Positions 45,891 through 53,727 of a DNA stretch of 64,000 bases are shown one piece after another. A program made the position numbers and the translations under genes. The DNA is taken from positions 1 through 64,000 of the forward strand of contig JBLHKW010000001.1 of assembly GCA_047618565.1 (NCBI GenBank), read 5' to 3'. The notes under the pieces are model-generated. The model ran no database searches. It was not told where the DNA came from and saw only the letters and a list, made by a program, of their open reading frames with translations. Numbering within the stretch: position 1 is the first letter of the stretch; the number at the start of each line of letters is the position of its first letter. Origin of the DNA: JBLHKW01 sp047618565 (lineage in GTDB: Bacteria > Planctomycetota > UBA1135 > GCA-002686595).

Positions 45891-46511
45891 ATGCCGAAAC
45901 CGAACATCAGGCCGCGCGAGAACGGCCCCTATCTCGTGGATGATCTGCAGGACCTGCGTGACGCCAGTGGCCCGATCGAGAGCAAGCCCATGCTCGCGCT
46001 CTGCCGTTGTGGTGTATCCGCCAGGAAACCCCTCTGTGATGGCGCGCACGGGGGCAAGGGTTTCTCGAGCGCGAGGTCAGAGGGGCGACTTCCGGACCGT
46101 CAAGACGAGTACGTCGGCGCGCAGGTCACGATCAAGGACAACCGTGCCGTGTGTGCACACGCCGGCGTGTGCACGCAGCGCTTGCCGGCGGTGTGGCGCA
46201 TGGGCCAGGAGCCCTGGATCGATCCGGACGGGGCCCCGGCATCGGAGGTCAGCGAGGTGGTCCAGGCCTGCCCGTCGGGCGCACTCACGGTCTCGCCCGC
46301 ATCAGCCGAGAGCCGCGGCGGGCCCGCAATCATGGTCGTCAAGAATGGACCCTACGTGGTGACCGGTGGCGTGGGACTCGCAGGGGAGGAGTTCGGCGCC
46401 GGCGCCTCAGACAAGAAGTTCACGCTGTGCCGTTGCGGGGACTCAAAGAACAAACCGTTCTGTGACGGAGCGCACTGGAATGCGGGCGACTGGGACGAGG
46501 CTGGCACCTAG
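45891..46511 (+). CDS. Double CDGSH iron-sulfur protein
   Basis: 206 residues, with the ribosome-binding site GGAGG 4 bases before the ATG. Two CDGSH-type Fe-S domains carry the C-x-C-x2-[ST]-x3-P-x-C-D-G-x-H ligand pattern: CRCGVSARKPLCDGAH (residues about 37-52) and CRCGDSKNKPFCDGAH (about 182-197). Between them lies a Fer4_19-like segment with Cys in CAHAGVC and CPSGAL. The protein could coordinate three clusters. The stop TAG is at the left end of a palindromic repeat that separates it from the convergent gene. Confidence 0.85.
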   Translation: MPKPNIRPRENGPYLVDDLQDLRDASGPIESKPMLALCRCGVSARKPLCDGAHGGKGFSSARSEGRLPDRQDEYVGAQVTIKDNRAVCAHAGVCTQRLPAVWRMGQEPWIDPDGAPASEVSEVVQACPSGALTVSPASAESRGGPAIMVVKNGPYVVTGGVGLAGEEFGAGASDKKFTLCRCGDSKNKPFCDGAHWNAGDWDEAGT

Positions 46512-46607
46512 CCCGCGTGGTCAGGGATGATCCGGGCTAGAGCCACGAGCGCCCATCGATCCGGCGAGCACCGGAGTACGATGGGCGCTTGCGTGAAACC
46601 GGGCTAG
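46508..46607. repeat. CTAG-bounded palindromic element between convergent stops
   Basis: It begins CTAGCCCGCGTGGTCAGGGA and ends GTGAAACCGGGCTAG; an internal copy of the end lies at 46534-46540. The stop of the CDGSH gene (TAG, 46509-46511) and the stop of the minus-strand module-protein gene (complement of CTA, 46604-46606) are formed by the two ends. The end sequence relates it to the elements at 24454 and 51929. An 11-bp hairpin inside is listed separately. Confidence 0.7.
46548..46589. terminator. Bidirectional hairpin between convergent genes
   Basis: AGCGCCCATCG and CGATGGGCGCT form an 11-bp perfect stem, with a second small stem (TCCGG/CCGGA) in the loop. There is no long T-tract on either strand. 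Position between two convergent stop codons supports a terminator role. Confidence 0.6.
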
Positions 46608-48289
46608 TTCCAGTCGACCCGGACGGCGTCTGTCAGGTTGAAGCCGTTCGGTCCGCCCGGAATATCGCGGTACCAGAACTGGAAGCGCAGGGTGGTGCCC
46701 GCGACGGCGTTGCCAGCTGCGGGAGGCTGGGTCAGGTCAAGCGCTCGCACGCCAAGGCCCGAGCCGTCCGTCATCTGAGGCGGCTGGACGCGGTGCGTCA
46801 TGCCGCCCACGCAGCGGAAGCCCTCGCCGAACGGGGCCTGTATCTGGCTTGTGCCGAAGTAGAACAGTCCCGAGACAGACGCCGGGCAGGCCGTGGCCGC
46901 CAGGGTGAAGTTGTTCTCCGTCACCGCGTCGCTCCCGATTGCGACCAGCGATGCGCCGGGGCCCGCAGAGTTGGCGGCGCCGATACAGTAGCTGGCGCCC
47001 ACCTGTTCGCATTCGTCGGGCAGGCCATTCGTGTTGTGGTCTGTGCTCGTCAGATTGGCGACGTCCTGGGCGTCCGGGACACCGTTGCAATTGCAATCGT
47101 CGAACAGCTGGTTGTTCATGCTGCCACGCCCCAGTGTCGACAGCTGCCAGTCGGCCTGGTGTTGCTCGAGGATTGCCACGGACTTGCCGAGGTCTGCGGA
47201 ACTGGGCGCGTCTCCCGGCTGATGTAGCATGATCCAGCCCGTGCGGAAGTTCTTCTGGGCGGATGCCGACGTCGGCATCCGGGGGCCGGCAGACGCGATG
47301 ATGTCGGCCGAGCTAAACGTCGAGATGATGCCGTTGTAGTCCCCAGCGCAGCCCGAGCCATCCATGTATCGGAGTTCGCTGTTTCCAGCGTCCATCTCCA
47401 TCGGCGACACGTAGCCCATGAGGTACAGGTCCGAGTAGCTGAAGACACCGCCTGTGATGTCCGTGTTGAACGTGACGAAGCTTCCGGCAAGCTGCGCCGG
47501 GGTCGATCCGACCCACTCGGAGATCTCCATTCCCGAGCCCTGTCCGTCCACACGCCAGTTCCAGTGGGCGCCGCGGCCGCAGCTACCGTTGTTGCCCTGT
47601 AGCTGGCGTCCGTCGAGCAGGTTGGGCAGGAACATCGCGAATCGGTGCTCGAATTCCTGCGCCAGTGCAAGGCGCGTGAAGTCCGCGTTGGCTCCCGTGC
47701 CTGGCTGCCAGTAGGAGTTGTTCACGTTCCACATCATGATGAAGCCCTCGAGGTTGTCTCCCGCGAGTCCGAGGTCGGCACGTGAGTTGTAGAGTGAAGA
47801 GCCGACGCCCTGGACGTCGTTCTCGATGCCGGCATAGAAGGCGGCGCCGATCTTGTGATTCGGGACGAAGTTGGTCCAGAACCCGACAAAGTCGTACAGG
47901 TCTCCGTGCTGGGCCAGCATGGCGTTGGAGGCCTCGATCATCAGATCAAAGAGCTGACCGTTGCTGAAGTTTGTCAGCAGCACCTGGCTCGAGTCTTCGT
48001 ACGCGAAAATCTGGTCGTTTGTCAGGCAGGCAACGCCCAATCCGAGCTGTGCTGTCCCGCGCGGAACAACCTGCGGTACCGAGCGCATCGACGGAGCGGC
48101 GACCTCTCCGCGGACCGCTGCGGCGTGCAGGTCGGCCACCCATTGTTCCGCCGACTGGAAGGCGCAGTCGAGTGGCTGCGACGTGGACCTCGAGGCGCGC
48201 GTCATGTTAGTGGGGGTGGACTGCACGGCGGCCTGGGCGAATCCGCCTGCCAGTGAAGCGGCCAGGAAGGCAAACTGATAAATACGCAT
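46604..48289 (-). CDS. Secreted protein with degenerate metallopeptidase-like motif and C-terminal module
   Basis: 561 residues with a signal peptide (FAFLAASLAGGFAQA). Residues about 60-360 contain LALAQEFEHRFAMFLPNL, aligned with a metalloprotease HExxH but with Gln-Glu in place of His-Glu, and FSYSDLYLMGYVSP, a pattern I associate with the same peptidase group. A calcium-binding-like DCNCNGVPD and DHNTNGLPDECE pair follows. The shared C-terminal module closes the protein (YCIGAANSAGPGA, GEGFRCVGG, FQFWYRD). The stop comes from the adjacent repeat. Catalytic activity is doubtful without the first His. Confidence 0.7.
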   Translation of the reverse strand: MRIYQFAFLAASLAGGFAQAAVQSTPTNMTRASRSTSQPLDCAFQSAEQWVADLHAAAVRGEVAAPSMRSVPQVVPRGTAQLGLGVACLTNDQIFAYEDSSQVLLTNFSNGQLFDLMIEASNAMLAQHGDLYDFVGFWTNFVPNHKIGAAFYAGIENDVQGVGSSLYNSRADLGLAGDNLEGFIMMWNVNNSYWQPGTGANADFTRLALAQEFEHRFAMFLPNLLDGRQLQGNNGSCGRGAHWNWRVDGQGSGMEISEWVGSTPAQLAGSFVTFNTDITGGVFSYSDLYLMGYVSPMEMDAGNSELRYMDGSGCAGDYNGIISTFSSADIIASAGPRMPTSASAQKNFRTGWIMLHQPGDAPSSADLGKSVAILEQHQADWQLSTLGRGSMNNQLFDDCNCNGVPDAQDVANLTSTDHNTNGLPDECEQVGASYCIGAANSAGPGASLVAIGSDAVTENNFTLAATACPASVSGLFYFGTSQIQAPFGEGFRCVGGMTHRVQPPQMTDGSGLGVRALDLTQPPAAGNAVAGTTLRFQFWYRDIPGGPNGFNLTDAVRVDWN

Positions 48290-48644
48290 GGGGTCGGTTC
48301 CTTCGATGTGAGAGTGGCGGGGTGCTCAGATAGTACCGGACAACTGGCGAGGCCTGGGGAAATGCCAGCGCCGGGCGGCCAGCGGGCGCAAGGGTGCGCT
48401 GTGAGGCGGTCCTCGAACCCGCTTTTTGCACCTGGTCCTACCACTGGGTGCGCTTCAGGACTTGCGGTGTGCAGCCAGAATGCAGATTCCGGGGGGGGGC
48501 ATCCCGACTGATCTCCCGGTGGCCCAGGGGCGCTATGTGAAGAATTCGGCCTCCCCAGGTAAGAGATTGTGCCACCACGGTTACCCACGGCCTGGTTGCT
48601 ATAAGATCGTGCTAGAGATCGGCCCCCTTACCATTATTAATAAT
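48290..48644. other. Divergent intergenic region with a nine-G tract
   Basis: About 355 bases between two divergent secreted-protein genes. No gene is supported. It holds nine consecutive G bases at 48491-48499 and a -10-like TATAAG at 48600-48605 about 40 bases before the start at 48645, without a matching -35. Confidence 0.4.
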
Positions 48645-51170
48645 ATGCGCAGCACGCTCCTTTCTGCCCTGCTCGTCGGGTTCACGGCATCCGTCGTGTC
48701 CAGCTCCGTGGCCATGGCTTTCCACGAAGACGACCCGAAGATGCTCGATCGAGTTCCCGCGTACGCGGGCAAGGGCTGGCGCCCCGGCGCGCCTGCGGGC
48801 GGTAGCTCGTCATTTATCTCAGGCACAGACTCGGTGCCTCCGGTGGACTTCCAATCCGAAGGCGTACAGCTGCTGTCATGGGTGACGCTGGGCGAGTTCG
48901 GGGCAGCGAGCGGCAATGATTGCTGGGGGTACACCTCACCGTCTGGGCGCGAGTATGCGTTGCTGGGCATGTCGACCGGGACGGGCGTCGTCGAGATCTC
49001 CGATCCGACGTTCCCGCAGATCCTCACGACGATCGACGGCCCCACCAGTCTGTGGCGTGACATCAAGACCTACGACCACTACGCATACGCGGTGAGCGAA
49101 GGCGGCTCCGGGATCCAGGTCATCGATCTCGACCAGGTCGATCAAGGTGTCGTCAGCCTCGTGCGTGAGGTCACGAACGGCGGTACGAGCGCGACGCACA
49201 ACGTCGCCATCGACGAGGTCAGCGGCTACCTCTACCGTTGCGGTGGCGGTTCCTACGGATTGCGCATCTACACGCTCGCCGATCCCTCGAACCCCGTCTT
49301 CGTGCGCAGCTGGTCCGACATCTACGTGCACGACGTTCAGGTCGTGACCTACACGTCCGGGCCCTACGCCGGCCGCCAGGTGGCCTTCGCCTGTGGCGGA
49401 TTCGGTAACGGTGGGTCGGCCACGCGCCTCGAGATTCTCGATGTCACCGACAAGAATAACATCTTCATGCTGAGTCGCGTGATCTGGCCGGACCGCGCCT
49501 ACTCGCACCAGGTGTGGTTGTCGCCCGATCGGCAGTACGCTTACATCAACGACGAGCTCGATGAGGGGCCGGCGAGGACCACCACCTACGTGGCCGATAT
49601 CAGCGACATTGACTCGGCCTTCCTGGCGACTTCGTTCACGAACGGAAAGCGCGCCATCGGCCACAACCTGTACACAAAGGGCGACCTCATCTACGAGGCC
49701 AACTACCGCAGCGGCTTGCGCGTCTTCGATGCGAGCGACCCCCTCAATGCGGTAGAGGTGCGCCACTTCGATACCTGGCCTGGTTACGACGCGGTCGGCT
49801 TCAATGGGTTGTGGAGCGTCTATCCCTTTTTCCCGAGCGGCGTGGTCATCGGGAGTGATCTGGAGAAGGGGCTCTTCGTCCTTTGGGCCGACGATCCGAT
49901 CGTGGCCATCGCCTACCCGGCCGGGGTCCCCCTGACCCTGGACCCCACGGGCGACAGTGTCACCGTACAGTTGACCGAGCGCTCGGCCGGTGAAATGGAA
50001 ATGGGCAGCGCTGAGCTGCACGTGGACGCGGGCGCTGGTTTTGTCACCAGTTCACTTGTCGATCTGGGCGGCGGGCTCTTCCGGGCGGACTTCCCGGCCA
50101 TGGATTGCGCACAGGAGGTGCACTGGTACGTGTCCGCTCGTTCGACCGACGGCATCACCTGGAACAGTCCGGATGGCGCGCCCCGGTACTCGAACCTCTC
50201 CTTCACGGGGACGGCAGCCGTGACCCTGATGGATGACGATGCCGAGACCGACAACGGCTGGATGCTGGGTGCGCCGGGCGACACCGCGACCAACGGCGTG
50301 TGGGAACGCGGGGTTCCTCCGGGCAGGCACGGTGCTCCGAGCGAGGATCATTCCGAGGCCGGAGATCAATGCTGGCACACCGCCACGGATGGGGACGTTG
50401 ACTTTGGATACACGAGTCTGGTCTCGCCATTGCTGGACCTGTCGGGCACGCACAATCCGCGCATCGATTACTGGCGCTGGTACTCCTCCAGCCTGGGGAG
50501 CATTACGAACCATGAGCGCATGCGCATCGGCATCACGAACGATGACGGCGCGACATGGGTCAATCTCGAGACGCTGGGACTGGTCAACGACCTGGAGAAC
50601 CTGATCGGCTGGTTCCATCACGGGGTGTTCGTGCGGGACTACGTCGAGCCGACCTCGCAGGTGCGCGTGCGTTTCCGGGCGAGGGATTTGAATCAGGAGA
50701 ACCAGATCGAGGCCGCGGTCGACGACTTCCGCGTGCTCGACGTGGTCTGCGACTGCGCGGCGCCGTCGAATGTGTGTAGCTTTGCTGCCAACTCGGCCGG
50801 TCCAGGAGCCATCATGGGCAGCAGCGGGTCGACCAGCGTGACCACCGCGGATCTCGCGCTGACCGTGACCGGGGCGATCCCGAACGGATCTGGCCTGTTC
50901 TACTACGGTCCCAACACGATCCAGACGGCCTTCGGAGATGGCTTCCGGTGCGTGGGTGGAAACACCAAGCGCCTGTTTCCTTCGGTGTCTCTCGATGGCG
51001 CCGGGGCGGCCACCTACAACCTCGACTTCGTGAGTCCGCCCGTCGGGGCGGGGCCGAACATGGTCACCAGCGGTTCGAGCTGGACCTTCCAGTTCTGGTA
51101 TCGCGATGTGGCTGCAGGTGCGTCGGGCTTCAACCTGTCCGATGGCCTGCGAGTGTCCTTCTGCCCGTGA
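48645..51170 (+). CDS. Choice-of-anchor B family protein with C-terminal FQFWYRD module
   Basis: 841 residues from ATG 48645 with a signal peptide. The N-terminal half matches the choice-of-anchor B family of surface beta-propeller proteins: ASGNDCWGYTSPSGREYALLGMSTG, DIKTYDHYAYAVSE, THNVAIDEVSGYLYRCGG, and GHNLYTKGDLIYEANYRSG. A domain at about 540-700 looks like a galactose-binding jelly roll (MDDDAETDNGWMLG, GDVDFGYTSLVSPLLDLSG). The shared module ends it (NSAGPGAI, GDGFRCVGG, FQFWYRD, FNLSDGLRVSF). Other members of the family use sorting signals at this place, so the module may be an anchor. Confidence 0.8.
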   Translation: MRSTLLSALLVGFTASVVSSSVAMAFHEDDPKMLDRVPAYAGKGWRPGAPAGGSSSFISGTDSVPPVDFQSEGVQLLSWVTLGEFGAASGNDCWGYTSPSGREYALLGMSTGTGVVEISDPTFPQILTTIDGPTSLWRDIKTYDHYAYAVSEGGSGIQVIDLDQVDQGVVSLVREVTNGGTSATHNVAIDEVSGYLYRCGGGSYGLRIYTLADPSNPVFVRSWSDIYVHDVQVVTYTSGPYAGRQVAFACGGFGNGGSATRLEILDVTDKNNIFMLSRVIWPDRAYSHQVWLSPDRQYAYINDELDEGPARTTTYVADISDIDSAFLATSFTNGKRAIGHNLYTKGDLIYEANYRSGLRVFDASDPLNAVEVRHFDTWPGYDAVGFNGLWSVYPFFPSGVVIGSDLEKGLFVLWADDPIVAIAYPAGVPLTLDPTGDSVTVQLTERSAGEMEMGSAELHVDAGAGFVTSSLVDLGGGLFRADFPAMDCAQEVHWYVSARSTDGITWNSPDGAPRYSNLSFTGTAAVTLMDDDAETDNGWMLGAPGDTATNGVWERGVPPGRHGAPSEDHSEAGDQCWHTATDGDVDFGYTSLVSPLLDLSGTHNPRIDYWRWYSSSLGSITNHERMRIGITNDDGATWVNLETLGLVNDLENLIGWFHHGVFVRDYVEPTSQVRVRFRARDLNQENQIEAAVDDFRVLDVVCDCAAPSNVCSFAANSAGPGAIMGSSGSTSVTTADLALTVTGAIPNGSGLFYYGPNTIQTAFGDGFRCVGGNTKRLFPSVSLDGAGAATYNLDFVSPPVGAGPNMVTSGSSWTFQFWYRDVAAGASGFNLSDGLRVSFCP

Positions 51171-51179
51171 TCACCGGGC

Positions 51180-51219
51180 CGAGCCACGGACGAACGTCAA
51201 TACGGTCGTCCGTGGCTCG
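51180..51219 (+). terminator. Strong hairpin terminator
   Basis: CGAGCCACGGACGA (51180-51193) pairs perfectly with TCGTCCGTGGCTCG (51206-51219) around a 12-base loop, followed by ACTTT. It begins 10 bases after the stop of the choice-of-anchor B gene. Confidence 0.65.
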
Positions 51220-51290
51220 ACTTTCCGCTGGCGATGGCTCCGACGGCCAATGCTGGCCGGGTCCGGCGCCTGCAGGGGAGTAGGACGTCC

Positions 51291-51908
51291 GTGACGTTGG
51301 TTGAGGTCTGTGTCGATACCCTGGTCGGCGCTATCGATGCATGCTCGCTCGGCGCAGCGCGACTTGAGTTCTGCGCGCAGCTGGAGCTCGACGGGCTCAC
51401 GCCCACGGAGGCAGACCTGCGCGCGGTGGTCGCGTCCGTCCATGTTCCAGTCTTCGCGATGATCCGTCCGCGGGCGGGCAGTTTCGTGATGAGCCAGGCG
51501 GAGGTGCGGGTCATGGCAGGCGAGATTGCCATGGCGCGGAATGCCGGTGCGGCGGGCGTTGTGCTGGGGGTACTGTCCAGCAGCGGTGAAATCGACCAGC
51601 CCAGTCTGGCGGCGTTGGTGGCCGCAGCGGACGAGTTACCGGTGACGTACCACCGTGCCTTTGACGGCATCGCTGCTCCATTTCAGGCGCTCGACGTGCT
51701 CGTTCGGCACGGCGTGACACGCCTCTTGACCGCAGGCGATGGCCCGCGTGCATGGGAGGGTCGCGAGCTGTTGCGTGGGTTGATCGAGCGCGCGGGCGAG
51801 TCTCTGGTGGTCATGCCCGGAGGCGGCGTGCGCATGGATCACGCTCGCGCTCTGGTCGAGATGACAGGTGCGCGTGAGGTGCACAGCTCGCGCTTCCTCG
51901 ATCTGTAG
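51291..51908 (+). CDS. cutC: Copper homeostasis protein CutC
   Basis: 205 residues from a GTG at 51291 with GGGGAG 8 bases upstream. The TIM-barrel family pattern is clear: LVEVCVDTLVGAIDACSLGA, ARLEFCAQLELDGLTPT, VFAMIRPRAGSFVMS, TYHRAFDG, RLLTAGDG, and VVMPGGGV near the end. CutC proteins are cytoplasmic; a role in copper tolerance was proposed in Escherichia coli but has been questioned. The member is about normal length. The gene is monocistronic, followed by a palindromic repeat. Confidence 0.9.
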   Translation: MTLVEVCVDTLVGAIDACSLGAARLEFCAQLELDGLTPTEADLRAVVASVHVPVFAMIRPRAGSFVMSQAEVRVMAGEIAMARNAGAAGVVLGVLSSSGEIDQPSLAALVAAADELPVTYHRAFDGIAAPFQALDVLVRHGVTRLLTAGDGPRAWEGRELLRGLIERAGESLVVMPGGGVRMDHARALVEMTGAREVHSSRFLDL

Positions 51909-51928
51909 ACGGCAGCGCGAGTAACGGT

Positions 51929-52115
51929 CTAGCCCGATCTATTAATGACCAAGCGGACGAAATACCACGAACGGCCGGCTTCGCCGTCCTTTCGGGCTTT
52001 GGCGGCACTTTGCGAACATTGGCGTCCTCGGCGACCAAAAAAGGTCGCCTGCGGGGCCAATGCCCGCAAAGCACCACCAAAGCCCGAATCGAGGCGTTTC
52101 GCCACGGGCTGCTAG
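51929..52115. repeat. CTAG-bounded palindromic element (187 bp)
   Basis: Both ends are CTAG. The left part (CTAGCCCGATCTATTAATGA, then GCGGACGAAA, CACGAACGGCCGGCTTCG) matches the complement of the 87-bp element at 24454-24540, and the right end (CCACGGGCTGCTAG) matches the window's first element. The centre folds into a long imperfect hairpin, with CGGGCTTTGG-type arms closed by GGCGACC-AAAAAA-GGTCGCC at 52030-52049. Confidence 0.75.
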
Positions 52116-52280
52116 CGTCGACTACGCACTGCTGTGCAGGCCGTCGTTGTCAGAGCGAGATGCGTTGACGCGCAAGTGGGTGCCGCAAGCGATTCGCATC
52201 TGCCCGAGAGCCTGAGCTGCCACCGAGGGCGTTCGGGAGGGGGCCCCGATCCGGTGTCGAGGCCCCCTTGTGGCATGCGC

Positions 52281-53498
52281 TCAGAAGTTCAGGTTGATGA
52301 AGTGGTCGCTCTTCTTCCAGGGGACGTTCATCACGGTGCCTGACGGCCTGAGGGCGTTGCACTGGTCGACGAAGTTGCGCGGCAGCGGAACGCCCGGTAC
52401 CCCGCTCGACGGGATGCTGGTCGCGAAGTCTCCACCGAGTGTCGTCACGCCGAAGAAGACCTCATGCCGCACGATCCCCACACAGGGGTCGAAATATTCG
52501 TAGCCGCCCGAGGACCAGCGCAGGGCCTCGACGCCGGGGTAGGTGGTCGGGTCGGTCCAGCTACCGATTCCCATGGAGATGTACCCGGGCAGGAACGGTC
52601 CGCCGGGCGTGAAGATCGAGGTTCCGCAGGAGCTGCCGAGACCGAGGTCGGAGATCGCATACTGGGCGAGACCCGCCGTCGGGCCACAGATGCAGAGCTG
52701 TTGAAGGACATTGAGACCCGCATCGATCTGTTCCTCGAACTGGCACACCGGCGCACCTGCGCTCAGGTCGACCCGGCGCACGCGGTTCTGAGGGGTGCTA
52801 CCCATCGCGACGGGCTGGAACGGACTGACGGCGAAGCCCGCCGCCGGCCCGACGAAGGTGTAGGCGCGGTCCGGGTGGAAGACTCCTGCGCGCGGGAATC
52901 CGGGGGCGTGGTCAATGACGTCGCAGGCGTGGGTGAGCATCCACGCGAAGCTGTCGGTACCGACCGTGCCGGCTGCGGTCGAGCACGACCTGGCCATGTC
53001 GACGTATCCTGTGAAACGGATGCGTCCGCCAAACGCGGTTACGCAGGGCGGTACGGGGCAGGGGCTCGAGCCAGCAGCCGACGTCGGTCGGAGGTCTCCA
53101 TTTGCCAGGTAGCGCCAGACTTGCCTCTGGACACCGGTGGCGTCGGACTCCTCCCAGGTGCGAGAGTACTGGACACTCATCCGGCCTTTCCACTTGACCG
53201 TGCCTGCGGCGTCGATCATGCGGACATCCATTCTGCGGATGGCGCAGGGAGAAAAGCTCGTCGTGCCAAGGGTCCACTGGACGAAGCAGTTCGAAATGCT
53301 CTCGACGCCGCAATCCTTCCAGCAGATCTGGAGTGAGTCCTGGCGGAATGCACGCGGGCGCGGGATATCAGGCTGAGCTGCTGTACAGCAGGGACCGCCA
53401 TCGAGTCGGTCGGGGCGGCACTGGGCACCGGCGGTGGACTGCAGGGCGACGAGACCCAGCATCATTGCGAGGATGGTCTTTAGCGTTCCGTACTTCAT
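52281..53498 (-). CDS. Cys-rich secreted hypothetical protein
   Basis: 405 residues with a signal peptide (LKTILAMMLGLVALQSTAGA). Twenty or so cysteines lie in the mature part, including CCTAAQ, CWKDCG, CPVPPC and CICGP, suggesting several disulfides and an extracellular location. No known family was recognised and the shared C-terminal module is absent. The start MKYGTLKT at 53498 is chosen because upstream codons lack signal-peptide character. It stands between the repeat at 52.1 kb and the two-component kinase. Confidence 0.6.
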   Translation of the reverse strand: MKYGTLKTILAMMLGLVALQSTAGAQCRPDRLDGGPCCTAAQPDIPRPRAFRQDSLQICWKDCGVESISNCFVQWTLGTTSFSPCAIRRMDVRMIDAAGTVKWKGRMSVQYSRTWEESDATGVQRQVWRYLANGDLRPTSAAGSSPCPVPPCVTAFGGRIRFTGYVDMARSCSTAAGTVGTDSFAWMLTHACDVIDHAPGFPRAGVFHPDRAYTFVGPAAGFAVSPFQPVAMGSTPQNRVRRVDLSAGAPVCQFEEQIDAGLNVLQQLCICGPTAGLAQYAISDLGLGSSCGTSIFTPGGPFLPGYISMGIGSWTDPTTYPGVEALRWSSGGYEYFDPCVGIVRHEVFFGVTTLGGDFATSIPSSGVPGVPLPRNFVDQCNALRPSGTVMNVPWKKSDHFINLNF

Positions 53499-53727
53499 GG
53501 CAGGGCGCACTCTCTCTTTGGGGTGGTGTTCTTCTTGGCGGCGGAATCCCCCAGAATCGATCAGATGCATCGCGCGCGGGGGTGGCGCAGTAAACGATCT
53601 TGCCGTTCCCAATCGAATGCGGGGCAAGCTTCGCCGGTTTCATGGGCGCGGCCGCGCGGCGCGACGCGAGTGCCGCGGCGCAACCTGTTGCCAAGGAATG
53701 GTTTATGGAGCCGCTGCCCCTCGCACA

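Noticed and set aside
48936..50021. Minus-strand reading across the choice-of-anchor B gene
   Set aside because: Same reason: the plus strand has continuous family similarity.
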